A stretch of 64,000 nucleotides of DNA from WJKK01 sp964638225 (GTDB lineage Bacteria > Patescibacteriota > WWE3 > UBA101185 > UBA10185): contig CAZWYL010000003.1 in assembly GCA_964638225.1 (NCBI GenBank), positions 1 to 64,000 on the forward strand, in the 5' to 3' direction. A program made the position numbers and the translations under genes. The notes beneath the pieces are model-generated. The model saw only the letters and a list, made by a program, of their open reading frames with translations, had not been told where the DNA came from and made no database searches. Each line of letters opens with the position of its first letter. The stretch's first letter is position 1. Positions 1 through 7,274 of this stretch are shown one piece after another.

Positions 1-2
1 AT

Positions 3-71
3 ACTGTTACTGTGAGGGATCGAGATACTATGGAGCAGGATCGGATGCATTACGAGGAAATAACATTCTAG
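3..71 (+). CDS. glyS: Glycyl-tRNA synthetase, C-terminal end (partial)
   Basis: Only the last 22 codons and a TAG stop are in the window. The translation contains TVTVRDRDTMEQ, which matches the conserved C-terminal end of the anticodon-binding domain of the single-chain (alpha2, archaeal/eukaryotic-type) glycyl-tRNA synthetase. The other two frames give a stop early or an unfamiliar peptide. The enzyme charges tRNA-Gly in the cytoplasm. Nothing can be said of its catalytic domain. About 130 nt separate it from the mraZ promoter, so the two are probably separate transcription units. Confidence 0.75.
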   Translation, partial: TVTVRDRDTMEQDRMHYEEITF

Positions 72-199
72 CTAGATCTTATATTTTTATACAGATTCAC
101 TGAAGTTATTTTGATTTACTTATTCCCTTAATTCTTTTTCTCTAAACTAAAATTCACTGTATTAATAGAGTATCCTTTTTGTTTCGGGTTATTTTTGTG

Positions 200-231
200 T
201 TGACATTGGATATTTTATGGTGGAGTATAGA
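200..231 (+). promoter_or_regulatory. Promoter of the mraZ-rsmH-ftsL-ftsI operon
   Basis: A perfect -35 hexamer TTGACA lies at 200-205. A -10-like stretch (AGTATAGA) lies at 224-231, giving a spacer of about 18-20 nt. It sits about 30 nt before mraZ and is the only good promoter upstream of this gene block. The -10 assignment is approximate. Confidence 0.55.
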
Positions 232-255
232 TATAAATTGGTGAACAATGGTGAA
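218..255 (+). promoter_or_regulatory. Putative MraZ-binding boxes (TGGTG repeats)
   Basis: Three direct repeats TGGTGGA, TGGTGAA and TGGTGAA begin at 218, 239 and 249. The offsets are 21 and 10 nt, so all lie on the same face of the helix. MraZ proteins are known to autoregulate by binding short G-rich direct repeats with about 10-bp periodicity just before mraZ. The first box overlaps the promoter. The third supplies GGTGA, which could also serve as ribosome binding site for the ATG at 264. Binding here is inferred. Confidence 0.5.
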
Positions 256-263
256 ATATGAAA

Positions 264-671
264 ATGTTTCTTGGGAAATATAGCCCAAATATAACAAGCG
301 GAAATAGAATAGCCCTGCCCAAGAAGCACCGTGAACAAATCACGGAGGATGCCGTGGTTTTGTCTAAGGGTTTTGAAAAATGTATCTTAGTTTACGATTT
401 GTCCGATTGGAGTGAAAGAGTAGAGAGGCAGGTTGACAATTTAGCCGAAGAAGGAGTTAAAAGGAGTGATTTAGAGAGATATCTTTATACATCAGCAGCG
501 GAGGCTTCTATCGACTCTCAAGGGAGAGTGGTTATTCCTTCTGATTTAAAGGAATATGCTGATATTGATGGGGAGACAGCAGTTATAGGAGTTGGAGATC
601 ATGTTGAAATTTGGGATGCGGAAGTTTGGAAAGAGCACCTTAAAAATATATCGGAAAAAATGCCGGAATAA
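264..671 (+). CDS. mraZ: Transcriptional regulator MraZ
   Basis: MraZ is an AbrB/SpoVT-fold DNA-binding protein that controls the division and cell-wall (dcw) cluster. The protein shows the family layout of two similar halves. The N-terminus MFLGKYSP is typical, followed by SGNRIALPKK, and the second half carries DSQGRVVIP. An in-frame ATG six bases upstream (258) would add MK. I prefer 264 because the family starts at MFxGxY and because GGTGA at 250-254 is then well spaced. The length (135 residues) is close to the usual size. It is first in an operon with rsmH, an FtsL-like protein and ftsI, and three TGGTG repeats before it are probably its own operator. The first half lacks the usual Asp of the DxxGR motif. 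Confidence 0.9.
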   Translation: MFLGKYSPNITSGNRIALPKKHREQITEDAVVLSKGFEKCILVYDLSDWSERVERQVDNLAEEGVKRSDLERYLYTSAAEASIDSQGRVVIPSDLKEYADIDGETAVIGVGDHVEIWDAEVWKEHLKNISEKMPE

Positions 672-674
672 GCT

Positions 675-1553
675 ATGGAATTTCACACACCGGTTTTGAA
701 AGCGGAGGTAATTAAATATTTACAGCCCGCACCGGGAAAGAAATTTATTGACGCTACTTTGGGCGATGGAGGACATGCGATAGAACTTCTAAATGCAGGT
801 TCAGAAGTTTTGGGAATTGACTATTATCGAGGTTCTGTAGATAGAGCAAAAGAAAGAATAAAATCTCTTGGATTAGACAGTAAGTTTCAAGGTAGAAGAG
901 GAAATTTTAAGCACATTGAAAAAATAGCTCAGGAAGCAGGTTTTGGAAAAGTGGATGGAATACTTTTTGATTTAGGTTTTTCGTCTACGCAACTGGAGGA
1001 TGAGATAGGTTTAAGCTTTCAAAATGATGCTCCCTTAGATATGCGTCTAGACAAAGATTTGGGAGTTACAGCAGCAGATTTACTTAACGCATTACCGGAA
1101 AGTCAACTCGTACGTATATTTAAAGAATATTCGGATGAGAAATATGCAAAAAGATTTGCTGGCGAAATAGTTGAACATCGTAAGCTGGAGAAGCTGCAGA
1201 CAACAAAGCAATTAGCTGAATTGCTAAGTTCTGCTGCTCCTCCAGGCTATGAACGCGGGAGAATACATCCTGCAACCAGAGTTTTTCAGGCTCTAAGAAT
1301 AGCCGTAAACGACGAAATTGAAAATTTGAAGTTTGCACTGCCTCGGGCTGCACATTTATTACTGCCTGGCGGAAGAATGGTAATAATTAGTTTCCATTCT
1401 CTCGAAGATAAAGTGGCCAAAAATTTTGGCCATTCTGTGCAGCCTGATCTAAAAGAATTAACTAAGAAACCTATTGTGCCAACAGAGAAGGAAGTAGAAA
1501 GAAATATTAGATCTAGGAGTGCAAAGATGAGAATTTATGAAAAGAATGAATAA
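675..1553 (+). CDS. rsmH: 16S rRNA (cytosine1402-N4)-methyltransferase RsmH
   Basis: RsmH (MraW) uses S-adenosylmethionine to N4-methylate C1402 of 16S rRNA in the P site of the small subunit. The 292-residue length is close to normal. The SAM-binding loop DATLGDGGHA is at about residues 26-35. LFDLGFSSTQLE is at about 97-108, RIHPATRVFQALRI at about 195-210 and ISFHSLEDKVAKNF near 240. All are hallmarks of this family. It starts three nucleotides after the mraZ stop, the canonical order of the dcw cluster, and its 3' end overlaps the next gene by 17 nt. Assignment is firm. Confidence 0.95.
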   Translation: MEFHTPVLKAEVIKYLQPAPGKKFIDATLGDGGHAIELLNAGSEVLGIDYYRGSVDRAKERIKSLGLDSKFQGRRGNFKHIEKIAQEAGFGKVDGILFDLGFSSTQLEDEIGLSFQNDAPLDMRLDKDLGVTAADLLNALPESQLVRIFKEYSDEKYAKRFAGEIVEHRKLEKLQTTKQLAELLSSAAPPGYERGRIHPATRVFQALRIAVNDEIENLKFALPRAAHLLLPGGRMVIISFHSLEDKVAKNFGHSVQPDLKELTKKPIVPTEKEVERNIRSRSAKMRIYEKNE

Positions 1554-1866
1554 ATTTAGGCTGAAAAAAACAGAAAAAAACCTTTTTAAAATTTTGTTTA
1601 AGGTATCTCTTGTTGTGTTTTGTGTTTGTCTTGGTTTGCAGTTTTATTTTAGCAACAAATACGCTGTAAAAAATGGTTCATTGCAGGTCGCTATAGAGGA
1701 ACAGGCTGTATTGAAAAAGGAGCTGGCTCATCTTAAATATGAAGATTCTTTACTTTCTTCTTTAGAGTATGTTGAGAGTGAAGCTGAGGAATTGGGATTT
1801 GTAGGGATGGAGCAGAACTTACTTACCGTAGGACCTGTTACTGTCGCCTCATTATCAAATCGTTAA
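1537..1866 (+). CDS. FtsL-like septum protein (short membrane protein with coiled coil)
   Basis: A 109-residue bitopic protein. It has a very basic N-terminus, one hydrophobic segment at about residues 17-38 and then a heptad-like stretch (about 45-75) predicted to be a coiled coil. This is the architecture of FtsL/DivIC proteins, which bridge FtsQ and the FtsW-FtsI synthase complex at the septum. Sequence identity cannot confirm FtsL because the family is poorly conserved. The assignment rests on topology and position between rsmH and ftsI, where ftsL normally lies. It overlaps rsmH by 17 nt, which suggests translational coupling. ATG 1546 is an alternative start. Confidence 0.65.
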   Translation: MKRMNKFRLKKTEKNLFKILFKVSLVVFCVCLGLQFYFSNKYAVKNGSLQVAIEEQAVLKKELAHLKYEDSLLSSLEYVESEAEELGFVGMEQNLLTVGPVTVASLSNR

Positions 1867-1878
1867 ATTTACATCCCC

Positions 1879-3597
1879 GTGGCAAGAAGAACTCATCTAA
1901 AAAACCACCAAATTCGGATAAAACTTTTGATTTATGGTTTTTCCCTCGCTGTATTTGTTTTGATTTTAAAACTTTTCCATATTCAAGTTTACTCGCACGA
2001 AAAATATAAAAGTCTGGCAGAGGAGCAGCATTGGATTGTCCAGGAGTTAACGGCTGAGAGGGGCAGGATTTATTCTAAAGATGGCTTTGTTTTAGCATCA
2101 AACCAGAATTACTATCTTTTGTATGCAGAACCCAAAAGAATAGAAAATAAATTGGAGTTGGCAGAGAAGCTGGCAAAACTTTTAAGTGAGAGAGAATATG
2201 GTAGTTACGAGGAGTTATATACCAAGTATTTTGATCTCCTGGACTGTGATCTGTGGTGGATTGGTTTGGAAAGGAATATTGATCCTGCAACCAAGGAATT
2301 TATAGAAGCGTTGGCTCTGGAAGGTGTGGGTTTTGAGCTATCGCCAATACGGTATTATCCGGAGGGGGAGTTAGCTTCTCACATAATGGGTTTTGTTGCA
2401 TTTAATGATGAAGGCGAGAGAGTTGGTTATTTTGGAATAGAGGGAAGTTTGGATGGTGATCTGCGGGGCAAAAAGGGCAAAATAATTCAGGAGAAAGACG
2501 CAGAAGGAAACCCGATTTTAGTTGGCGGCTATGAAAAAACTGATCCAATTAAGGGCCGCGATATAATTTTGACCATAGAAAGATCGCCTCAGTATATTGT
2601 AGAGCGTAAATTAGAAGAAGCAGTTGAGAAGTATGGTGCTTCATCAGGAAGTGTAGTTGTAATGAATCCTTTTACTTCCGAGATCATTGCTATGGCGAAT
2701 TATCCAAAGTTTAACCCCGGGGAGTTGGAAGATGAATCCCAAGCTAAAAATATTGCTATATCAGATACTTACGAGCCCGGATCCGTTTTAAAAGGATTTA
2801 CTATTTCTGCTGGCATAGATGTTGGAAAAATAACACCTTCTAGTACTTTTGTTGATTCAGGTCCTGTTCAGTATTCTGATTACACTATAGACAATTGGGA
2901 TGGTAAGCATCACGGGGTTCAAACAATTGCCCAGCTGCTGCAAAAGTCAAATAACATTGGCGCAGCGTGGGTGGGTCATCAAGTAGGATCTAAGGATATT
3001 CATAAATATTTTAGCAACTTTGGTTTGGGTCAAAAAACAGGGATAAGCCTTGAAGGAGAAGATACTGGTGTGATACGCAATCCTTCTACTTGGACCGCCA
3101 TTGATTTGGCGACGATTTCATTTGGTCAAGGTATATCTGCAACCCCCCTGCAAGTTTTAAACGGTTTTAACGCTATAGCTAACGGAGGTGTACTAAATCG
3201 CCCTAGGATTATTTCTCAAATTGTTACTGGAGATGAGATCATTGATATGGAAACAAAGGAGGTCCGAAGAGTTATTTCTAAGGAGACTTCTCGAACCATG
3301 GTGGATCTACTAACCTCTGCAGTGGAACAGGGGGAGTCCCGCTACTTTAATATTGAAGGTTACAAGGTTGCAGGAAAAACAGGAACTGCTGAAATACCAA
3401 AAGAAGGTTCGTATGATACGTCTGAAACTAATGCCACTTTTGTAGGATTTCTTTCTGAGAGCAAGAAATTTTCTATGCTAGTTAGGTTGGAAAGGCCAGT
3501 CTCCAGCCGATACGCTTCTGAAACCGCCGTGCCTTTGTGGATGGATTTAGCCCAGGATTTGGCAACTTATTATTCAATCCCTCCCGATGATCTGTAG
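1879..3597 (+). CDS. ftsI: Class B penicillin-binding protein, FtsI-like transpeptidase
   Basis: Septal peptidoglycan DD-transpeptidase anchored by one N-terminal membrane segment (about residues 14-36). The class B dimerisation region begins with a RGRIYSKDG version of the RGxIxDRxG motif (61-69). The transpeptidase domain has all three penicillin-binding motifs: SxxK as S302-V-L-K305, SxN as S357-N-N359, and KTG at 500-502 followed by TAEIP. The length of 572 residues is normal. The start is GTG, 12 nt after the FtsL-like gene, and it is the last gene of the first dcw block. FtsW, its expected glycosyltransferase partner, lies about 23 kb away in the second block. A role in division rather than elongation is inferred from position. 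Confidence 0.9.
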   Translation: MARRTHLKNHQIRIKLLIYGFSLAVFVLILKLFHIQVYSHEKYKSLAEEQHWIVQELTAERGRIYSKDGFVLASNQNYYLLYAEPKRIENKLELAEKLAKLLSEREYGSYEELYTKYFDLLDCDLWWIGLERNIDPATKEFIEALALEGVGFELSPIRYYPEGELASHIMGFVAFNDEGERVGYFGIEGSLDGDLRGKKGKIIQEKDAEGNPILVGGYEKTDPIKGRDIILTIERSPQYIVERKLEEAVEKYGASSGSVVVMNPFTSEIIAMANYPKFNPGELEDESQAKNIAISDTYEPGSVLKGFTISAGIDVGKITPSSTFVDSGPVQYSDYTIDNWDGKHHGVQTIAQLLQKSNNIGAAWVGHQVGSKDIHKYFSNFGLGQKTGISLEGEDTGVIRNPSTWTAIDLATISFGQGISATPLQVLNGFNAIANGGVLNRPRIISQIVTGDEIIDMETKEVRRVISKETSRTMVDLLTSAVEQGESRYFNIEGYKVAGKTGTAEIPKEGSYDTSETNATFVGFLSESKKFSMLVRLERPVSSRYASETAVPLWMDLAQDLATYYSIPPDDL

Positions 3598-3673
3598 CTC
3601 TTTAATTTTTGATTTCTATTTAAACTAGAGCTTTGATTGTTGCTTTTAGGGGTTACTCTGTTAATTTAAATTC

Positions 3674-4039
3674 ATAGGCAAAAAATCTTTAATAAAAGGT
3701 GAGAAAGCAGAAAAGATTGCAGGGGAATTTTTGGAGAAGAGTGGATTTAAAATTCTTGATTTTAACTGGAGATGTAGGTGGGGTGAGATTGATATTATTG
3801 CTCGCAAGGAATCGATGCTGGTTTTCTTTGAAGTTAAATATAGAAAGGAAGCAAGATTTGGTTATCCTATTCAATTTATTTCCCCAAGGAAAATTCAGAA
3901 ACTTCGGAGGGCTATAAAAATGTATCTTTTAATGCGTACCCAATCCGATGAACTTTGGAGGTTAGACGGGATATGTATTTTAGGCTTTAGTGGGAATTTA
4001 AAGTTGAAGCACTACAAAAATTTACTAGCTGACTGTTGA
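3674..4039 (+). CDS. yraN: YraN/UPF0102 family nuclease-fold protein (unusual start)
   Basis: Members have a restriction-endonuclease-like fold, and their role is uncertain. The core is clear: NWRCRWGEIDIIA, then LVFFEVKYRK, giving the E-D-ExK pattern of a PD-(D/E)xK site. The conserved GExxA element (GEKAEKIAGEFL) lies upstream of the first TTG codon (3731), in the same open frame, which runs back to a stop at 3662. That stretch contains no ATG, GTG or TTG. The natural N-terminus would begin at ATA 3674, giving a Met-Gly-Lys-Lys beginning. Either a rare ATA/ATT start is used, or there is a sequence error, or a shortened protein starts at TTG 3731. The family is certain. The start is not. Confidence 0.7.
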   Translation: MGKKSLIKGEKAEKIAGEFLEKSGFKILDFNWRCRWGEIDIIARKESMLVFFEVKYRKEARFGYPIQFISPRKIQKLRRAIKMYLLMRTQSDELWRLDGICILGFSGNLKLKHYKNLLADC

Positions 4040-4079
4040 GCTGTCTAATGTTATATTCTAGCGCTTGAACCGAAGTGAT

Positions 4080-5090
4080 TTATTCTACTGATTCTAATTC
4101 TGCAGACACGCTCTCTGAAGGGAAAAGCATTTTCTTAATGTCATTATGAAGAGTTTGGAAACCCTTTTCTCGAGGGATAAAAACCCACGCGTGATAAGAG
4201 CTGTTAGGATAAACCCCAGGATGATAAACATATTTTTCATCCACTACAAAGGAGATTATTTCATATTCGTCTCGATCCTTGTAAAAGTCCCACAAGTATT
4301 TAACATCTGTAATTGTTAAAGTAGTATGCATTCGTTGGGTTACAGCTTCAAAGAATTTAGGTATATCCATGGGCCAGAAAGTACTGTTTGGCTGGCTTAT
4401 TCCATCTACCATGCCCATTAAAATCAAATGCTGCCTCTTTGCGCGCATAAGATCACTACCTTCGCCATTAGTTCCTTTACGGGAACGTGCGAAATCCAGT
4501 GCGCGGCTTCCATTCATTATTTCGTGTCCTGCCTCAAAATTAACAGGCCTCAGTCCGGTATCTGTGTCGTTGGGGAAATGAACGTCTGTAAAGCTTCTTT
4601 CTATATCTACAGGAACTCCACCAAATGAATCTACTATCCACCGGAAATCTTCAAAATCGCACCTAATATAGCCATCTAAATCTAGACCTGTTACTTCTTC
4701 AAAGGCATCTATTAATAGATCTTCTCCACCTACAGAATACAAAGCGTTTAATTTATTTCCATTAATCCAAAGGTCCCTAGGCACGGATGTTAATAGAACA
4801 ACGTTTTCCTCCGGATTTGCACTCAGCAGAACCATTGTGTCGGTATTGTAAGCTTTTTCTTGTTTACTTCTTCGATCTACTCCCAGCAGTAATATGTTAA
4901 TTAAATCTTTTTTAGCTAGATTTGATTTTTCTGCCGGCTCTTTGTTTTTCACTGTTTCACCTTTTATGTCACTTAAAGAAGTTTTTTTCTTTTGGTTAGG
5001 TTTTGATTTTGTATTTTGTATTGCAAGGAAACTGCCACTTACAATTGCGCAGACCATAACAATAAATAACATCAATTTTTGTTTACTCAT
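4080..5090 (-). CDS. LytR-CpsA-Psr (LCP) family membrane protein
   Basis: LCP proteins transfer undecaprenyl-pyrophosphate-linked glycopolymers onto peptidoglycan or cell-surface acceptors outside the membrane. The protein has an N-terminal transmembrane segment (about residues 6-24) and a basic linker. The LCP core follows: INILLLGVDRR (about 64-74), NTDTMVLLS (82-90) and TSVPRDLW (101-108), which contain the Asp and Arg residues that bind pyrophosphate and Mg in characterised members. An upstream TTG at 5126 would extend it. That codon is part of the -35 hexamer of a good promoter whose -10 lies 7 nt before ATG 5090, so I place the start at 5090. It is divergent from a response regulator, with an overlapping promoter region. 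The polymer it transfers may be the glycan handled by genes at 36872-40542. Confidence 0.88.
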   Translation of the reverse strand: MSKQKLMLFIVMVCAIVSGSFLAIQNTKSKPNQKKKTSLSDIKGETVKNKEPAEKSNLAKKDLINILLLGVDRRSKQEKAYNTDTMVLLSANPEENVVLLTSVPRDLWINGNKLNALYSVGGEDLLIDAFEEVTGLDLDGYIRCDFEDFRWIVDSFGGVPVDIERSFTDVHFPNDTDTGLRPVNFEAGHEIMNGSRALDFARSRKGTNGEGSDLMRAKRQHLILMGMVDGISQPNSTFWPMDIPKFFEAVTQRMHTTLTITDVKYLWDFYKDRDEYEIISFVVDEKYVYHPGVYPNSSYHAWVFIPREKGFQTLHNDIKKMLFPSESVSAELESVE

Positions 5091-5097
5091 GTTACTA

Positions 5098-5138
5098 AGG
5101 ATATTGGTGTTTACTTTTAGAGTCAAATTGCATATTAT
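5098..5138. promoter_or_regulatory. Overlapping divergent promoters for the LCP gene and the response regulator
   Basis: On the minus strand TTGACT (5126-5121), a 17-nt spacer and TATCCT (5103-5098) stand 7 nt before the ATG at 5090. On the plus strand TTTACT (5110-5115), a 17-nt spacer and TATTAT (5133-5138) stand 8 nt before the ATG at 5147. The two promoters interleave, so RNA polymerase could occupy only one at a time. Both imply leaderless or almost leaderless mRNAs. Confidence 0.6.
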
Positions 5139-5146
5139 TGATCTAT

Positions 5147-5545
5147 ATGAAAAAGGTACTAATAATAGAAGACGACTTATCTATTTATAAAGTTTATTCT
5201 GCGGAATTGAAGCTCCGCGGGTATGAGGTAGAGCATGAGGCTAACGGTATGAAAGCAATGAATGTCATTGAAGAATTTCAGCCGGATCTGATTCTGCTCG
5301 ATATTATTCTCCCAGAAAGAAATGGTCTGGAAGTATTGGAAGACATTACCAGTAGAGAGGATTTAAAGGATATAAAGGTTTTGATGGTAACAAACTATGG
5401 TAATGATGCCAATGTTAAAAAGGCTTTGGAACTGGGTGCCGAAGATTATGTTTTAAAGTACAACGTTGTCCCTTCAGAGCTTTCGGAAAAAGTCTCCCAA
5501 ATATTAGGTGAGGAAACTGATTCTCCGGTCAAAATAACCAGCTAA
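5147..5545 (+). CDS. Single-domain response regulator (CheY-like receiver)
   Basis: A stand-alone receiver domain of 132 residues with no output domain. The beta-1 strand VLIIEDD gives the acidic pocket (D9, D10). D52 in LLDIILPE is the phosphoacceptor. T82 (VTNYG) and K104 (YVLKYN) complete the switch residues. The gene starts at ATG 5147. A TTG nine bases upstream overlaps the -10 box and is unlikely. It is followed 9 nt later by a sensor kinase, so the two are probably a pair. Without a DNA-binding domain it must act by protein contact or as a phosphate relay. Confidence 0.9.
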   Translation: MKKVLIIEDDLSIYKVYSAELKLRGYEVEHEANGMKAMNVIEEFQPDLILLDIILPERNGLEVLEDITSREDLKDIKVLMVTNYGNDANVKKALELGAEDYVLKYNVVPSELSEKVSQILGEETDSPVKITS

Positions 5546-5554
5546 ATTTTTAAA

Positions 5555-7213
5555 ATGGATCTGTGGTTAAAAATTTTATTAGTTATATTAGTACCTTTTA
5601 GTATTGTTGTTGTTAGGGCGGTATATAAATTATTAACCATGCATAAGGATCTTGAAGAGAAGGAAGAGCTGGTTCTTTCCAAGGAGTTTATTTGCGATCT
5701 CATTTTCAAACTAAATAAACAATATTCTGAGGAGCTCGATTTGAAGGAAAGCCTGGACTTTTTGGTGAGTCAATTGATAGACTCGGTTTCGATTACTTCT
5801 ATTTCTTTCTTGATCCCCGTGATGGAGAGAAGCACTGACTATGTGTTTAAGACACATGTTGTCTATGAAGTTTCTGAGAGGTTCGTTCAAAGTGATTTAG
5901 AGAGTCTAAGAGATTATGTTAAAAACAAGCTGAATTCTGAAATCACGAATATTGAAAGAAACATAGAAGGAGGACCTTTAAATTCCAGCAGTGAGGCACA
6001 TGCTCTATCTCGCTTAATCTTCCCTCTTGAGATTGGTGGTGTTAAAGGCGCTTTATGCATTAGTTCTCGGAAGGAAAACCATTTTTCGGATAGTTTAAAA
6101 TCGAGTTTTGAATACCTTGTCGACGCATTATCTGAGTCCTTAGGTATGATTTGGGAAGTTGCTCTTAGAGAACGCCGTAAATTCAAAGCTATGGTAGATA
6201 GTATGCGAGATGGGGTTTTCATGGTTGATGAAGAATACAATTTTTTGATTATAAATCCAGCTTTGCGAGAGTTTTTAGGACTTCATCCAAGTGGAGCATT
6301 GAACATTGTAAAGGTGTCTAGTTTCTTTGCCCCGTACTTTTCATTTGAAGATGTTATATCGGAAGTATTTATCATGGGTGAGGTTAAAAATATAGATATT
6401 CATGCCCAGTCTTCTGGTGATTCCGATTCATCAGACAAGTACTACAATTTTGTTGCAATACCAGTGAAGAGAGATAATGTCGTGGTGGGTGTGGTTTGTT
6501 TATTGGAAGATAGAACCCATGCTAAAGAGTTAGAGCAGTTACGGAGAGACTTCTCAGCTATGATTATTCACGAGTTAAGATCTCCCCTATCTGTTATAAG
6601 AGGTACTTCAGACTTTATATTAAAAGAAGATGCTAATTTGGAAGCATCTCAAAGACAGGAATTTCTTGAGCAAATTAAAGGTTCTTCTTCAACTCTTCTC
6701 TCTTTGGTTAACAATTTACTAGATTCGGCTAAAATAGAGAGCGGACAAATAGAGTTGTTTAAGCAGCCTACGGACGTCAATAATCTTGTAAAAAGTGCCG
6801 CTAAATTTTATGAGACATCTTTTTCTCAGAAAAACGTTTCTTTGAAGTTAGATCTTGCTTCCTCCATTCCTGAAATGGAAGTGGATCCGGAGAAAGTTCG
6901 GCAGGTTTTAGATAATTTGTTATCTAATGCGCTTAAATATACGCCGGAAGGTGGAGAGGTTACGGCAATTACTGATATCCACAAAGGTAACTTGAGAATT
7001 TATATAGAAGATACCGGCCGCGGTGTTAAAGACAATCTTAAAGAGGGTATCTTTGATAAATATAAACGTATGGAAGGTAGTAATTCATCTGAGAAAGGTA
7101 CTGGCCTTGGTCTCACAATTTCTAAAGGTATAGTAGAAGCACATGAAGGAAAAATTTGGGTTGAGGATAATAAGCCCCAAGGCTCTCGTTTTATTTTAGA
7201 ATTGCCTTTTTAA
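5555..7213 (+). CDS. Membrane-anchored PAS sensor histidine kinase
   Basis: The 552-residue protein has one N-terminal membrane segment (about residues 4-22) and a region of about 160 residues that looks GAF-like. A PAS domain begins near residue 210 (MVDSMRDGVFMVDEEYNF). The HisKA dimerisation domain has the phosphorylated His at about 339 (IIHELRSPLSVI). The HATPase domain has an N box (DNLLSNALKYTPEGG), a G1 box (EDTGRGV) and a G2 box (GTGLGLTISKGIVEAHEG). The resemblance is to PhoR/WalK-type kinases. It is probably co-transcribed with the response regulator before it. No periplasmic sensor loop is present, so the signal is likely sensed in the cytoplasm or at the membrane. Confidence 0.9.
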   Translation: MDLWLKILLVILVPFSIVVVRAVYKLLTMHKDLEEKEELVLSKEFICDLIFKLNKQYSEELDLKESLDFLVSQLIDSVSITSISFLIPVMERSTDYVFKTHVVYEVSERFVQSDLESLRDYVKNKLNSEITNIERNIEGGPLNSSSEAHALSRLIFPLEIGGVKGALCISSRKENHFSDSLKSSFEYLVDALSESLGMIWEVALRERRKFKAMVDSMRDGVFMVDEEYNFLIINPALREFLGLHPSGALNIVKVSSFFAPYFSFEDVISEVFIMGEVKNIDIHAQSSGDSDSSDKYYNFVAIPVKRDNVVVGVVCLLEDRTHAKELEQLRRDFSAMIIHELRSPLSVIRGTSDFILKEDANLEASQRQEFLEQIKGSSSTLLSLVNNLLDSAKIESGQIELFKQPTDVNNLVKSAAKFYETSFSQKNVSLKLDLASSIPEMEVDPEKVRQVLDNLLSNALKYTPEGGEVTAITDIHKGNLRIYIEDTGRGVKDNLKEGIFDKYKRMEGSNSSEKGTGLGLTISKGIVEAHEGKIWVEDNKPQGSRFILELPF

Positions 7214-7237
7214 TTTCTGCTTTTCCAGGTTTTTTCA

Positions 7238-7266
7238 TTGCACCTTCCGGATTTGTTCTATATACT
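7238..7266 (+). promoter_or_regulatory. Leaderless promoter of ppsA-eno
   Basis: TTGCAC at 7238-7243, a 17-nt spacer, then TATACT at 7261-7266. Only 8 nt separate the -10 box from the ATG at 7275, so transcription should start at or within a couple of bases of the start codon. No Shine-Dalgarno sequence is present. Confidence 0.65.
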
Positions 7267-7274
7267 TTAATTAT

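Noticed and set aside
1120..1353. Long antisense open frames inside rsmH and many other genes
   Set aside because: They are opposite-strand shadows of strong coding genes, without recognisable motifs or start signals.
5091..5126. Upstream TTG start extending the LCP protein by 12 residues
   Set aside because: The TTG is part of a TTGACT -35 hexamer with a 17-nt spacer to a -10 box before ATG 5090, and the extension has no family similarity.
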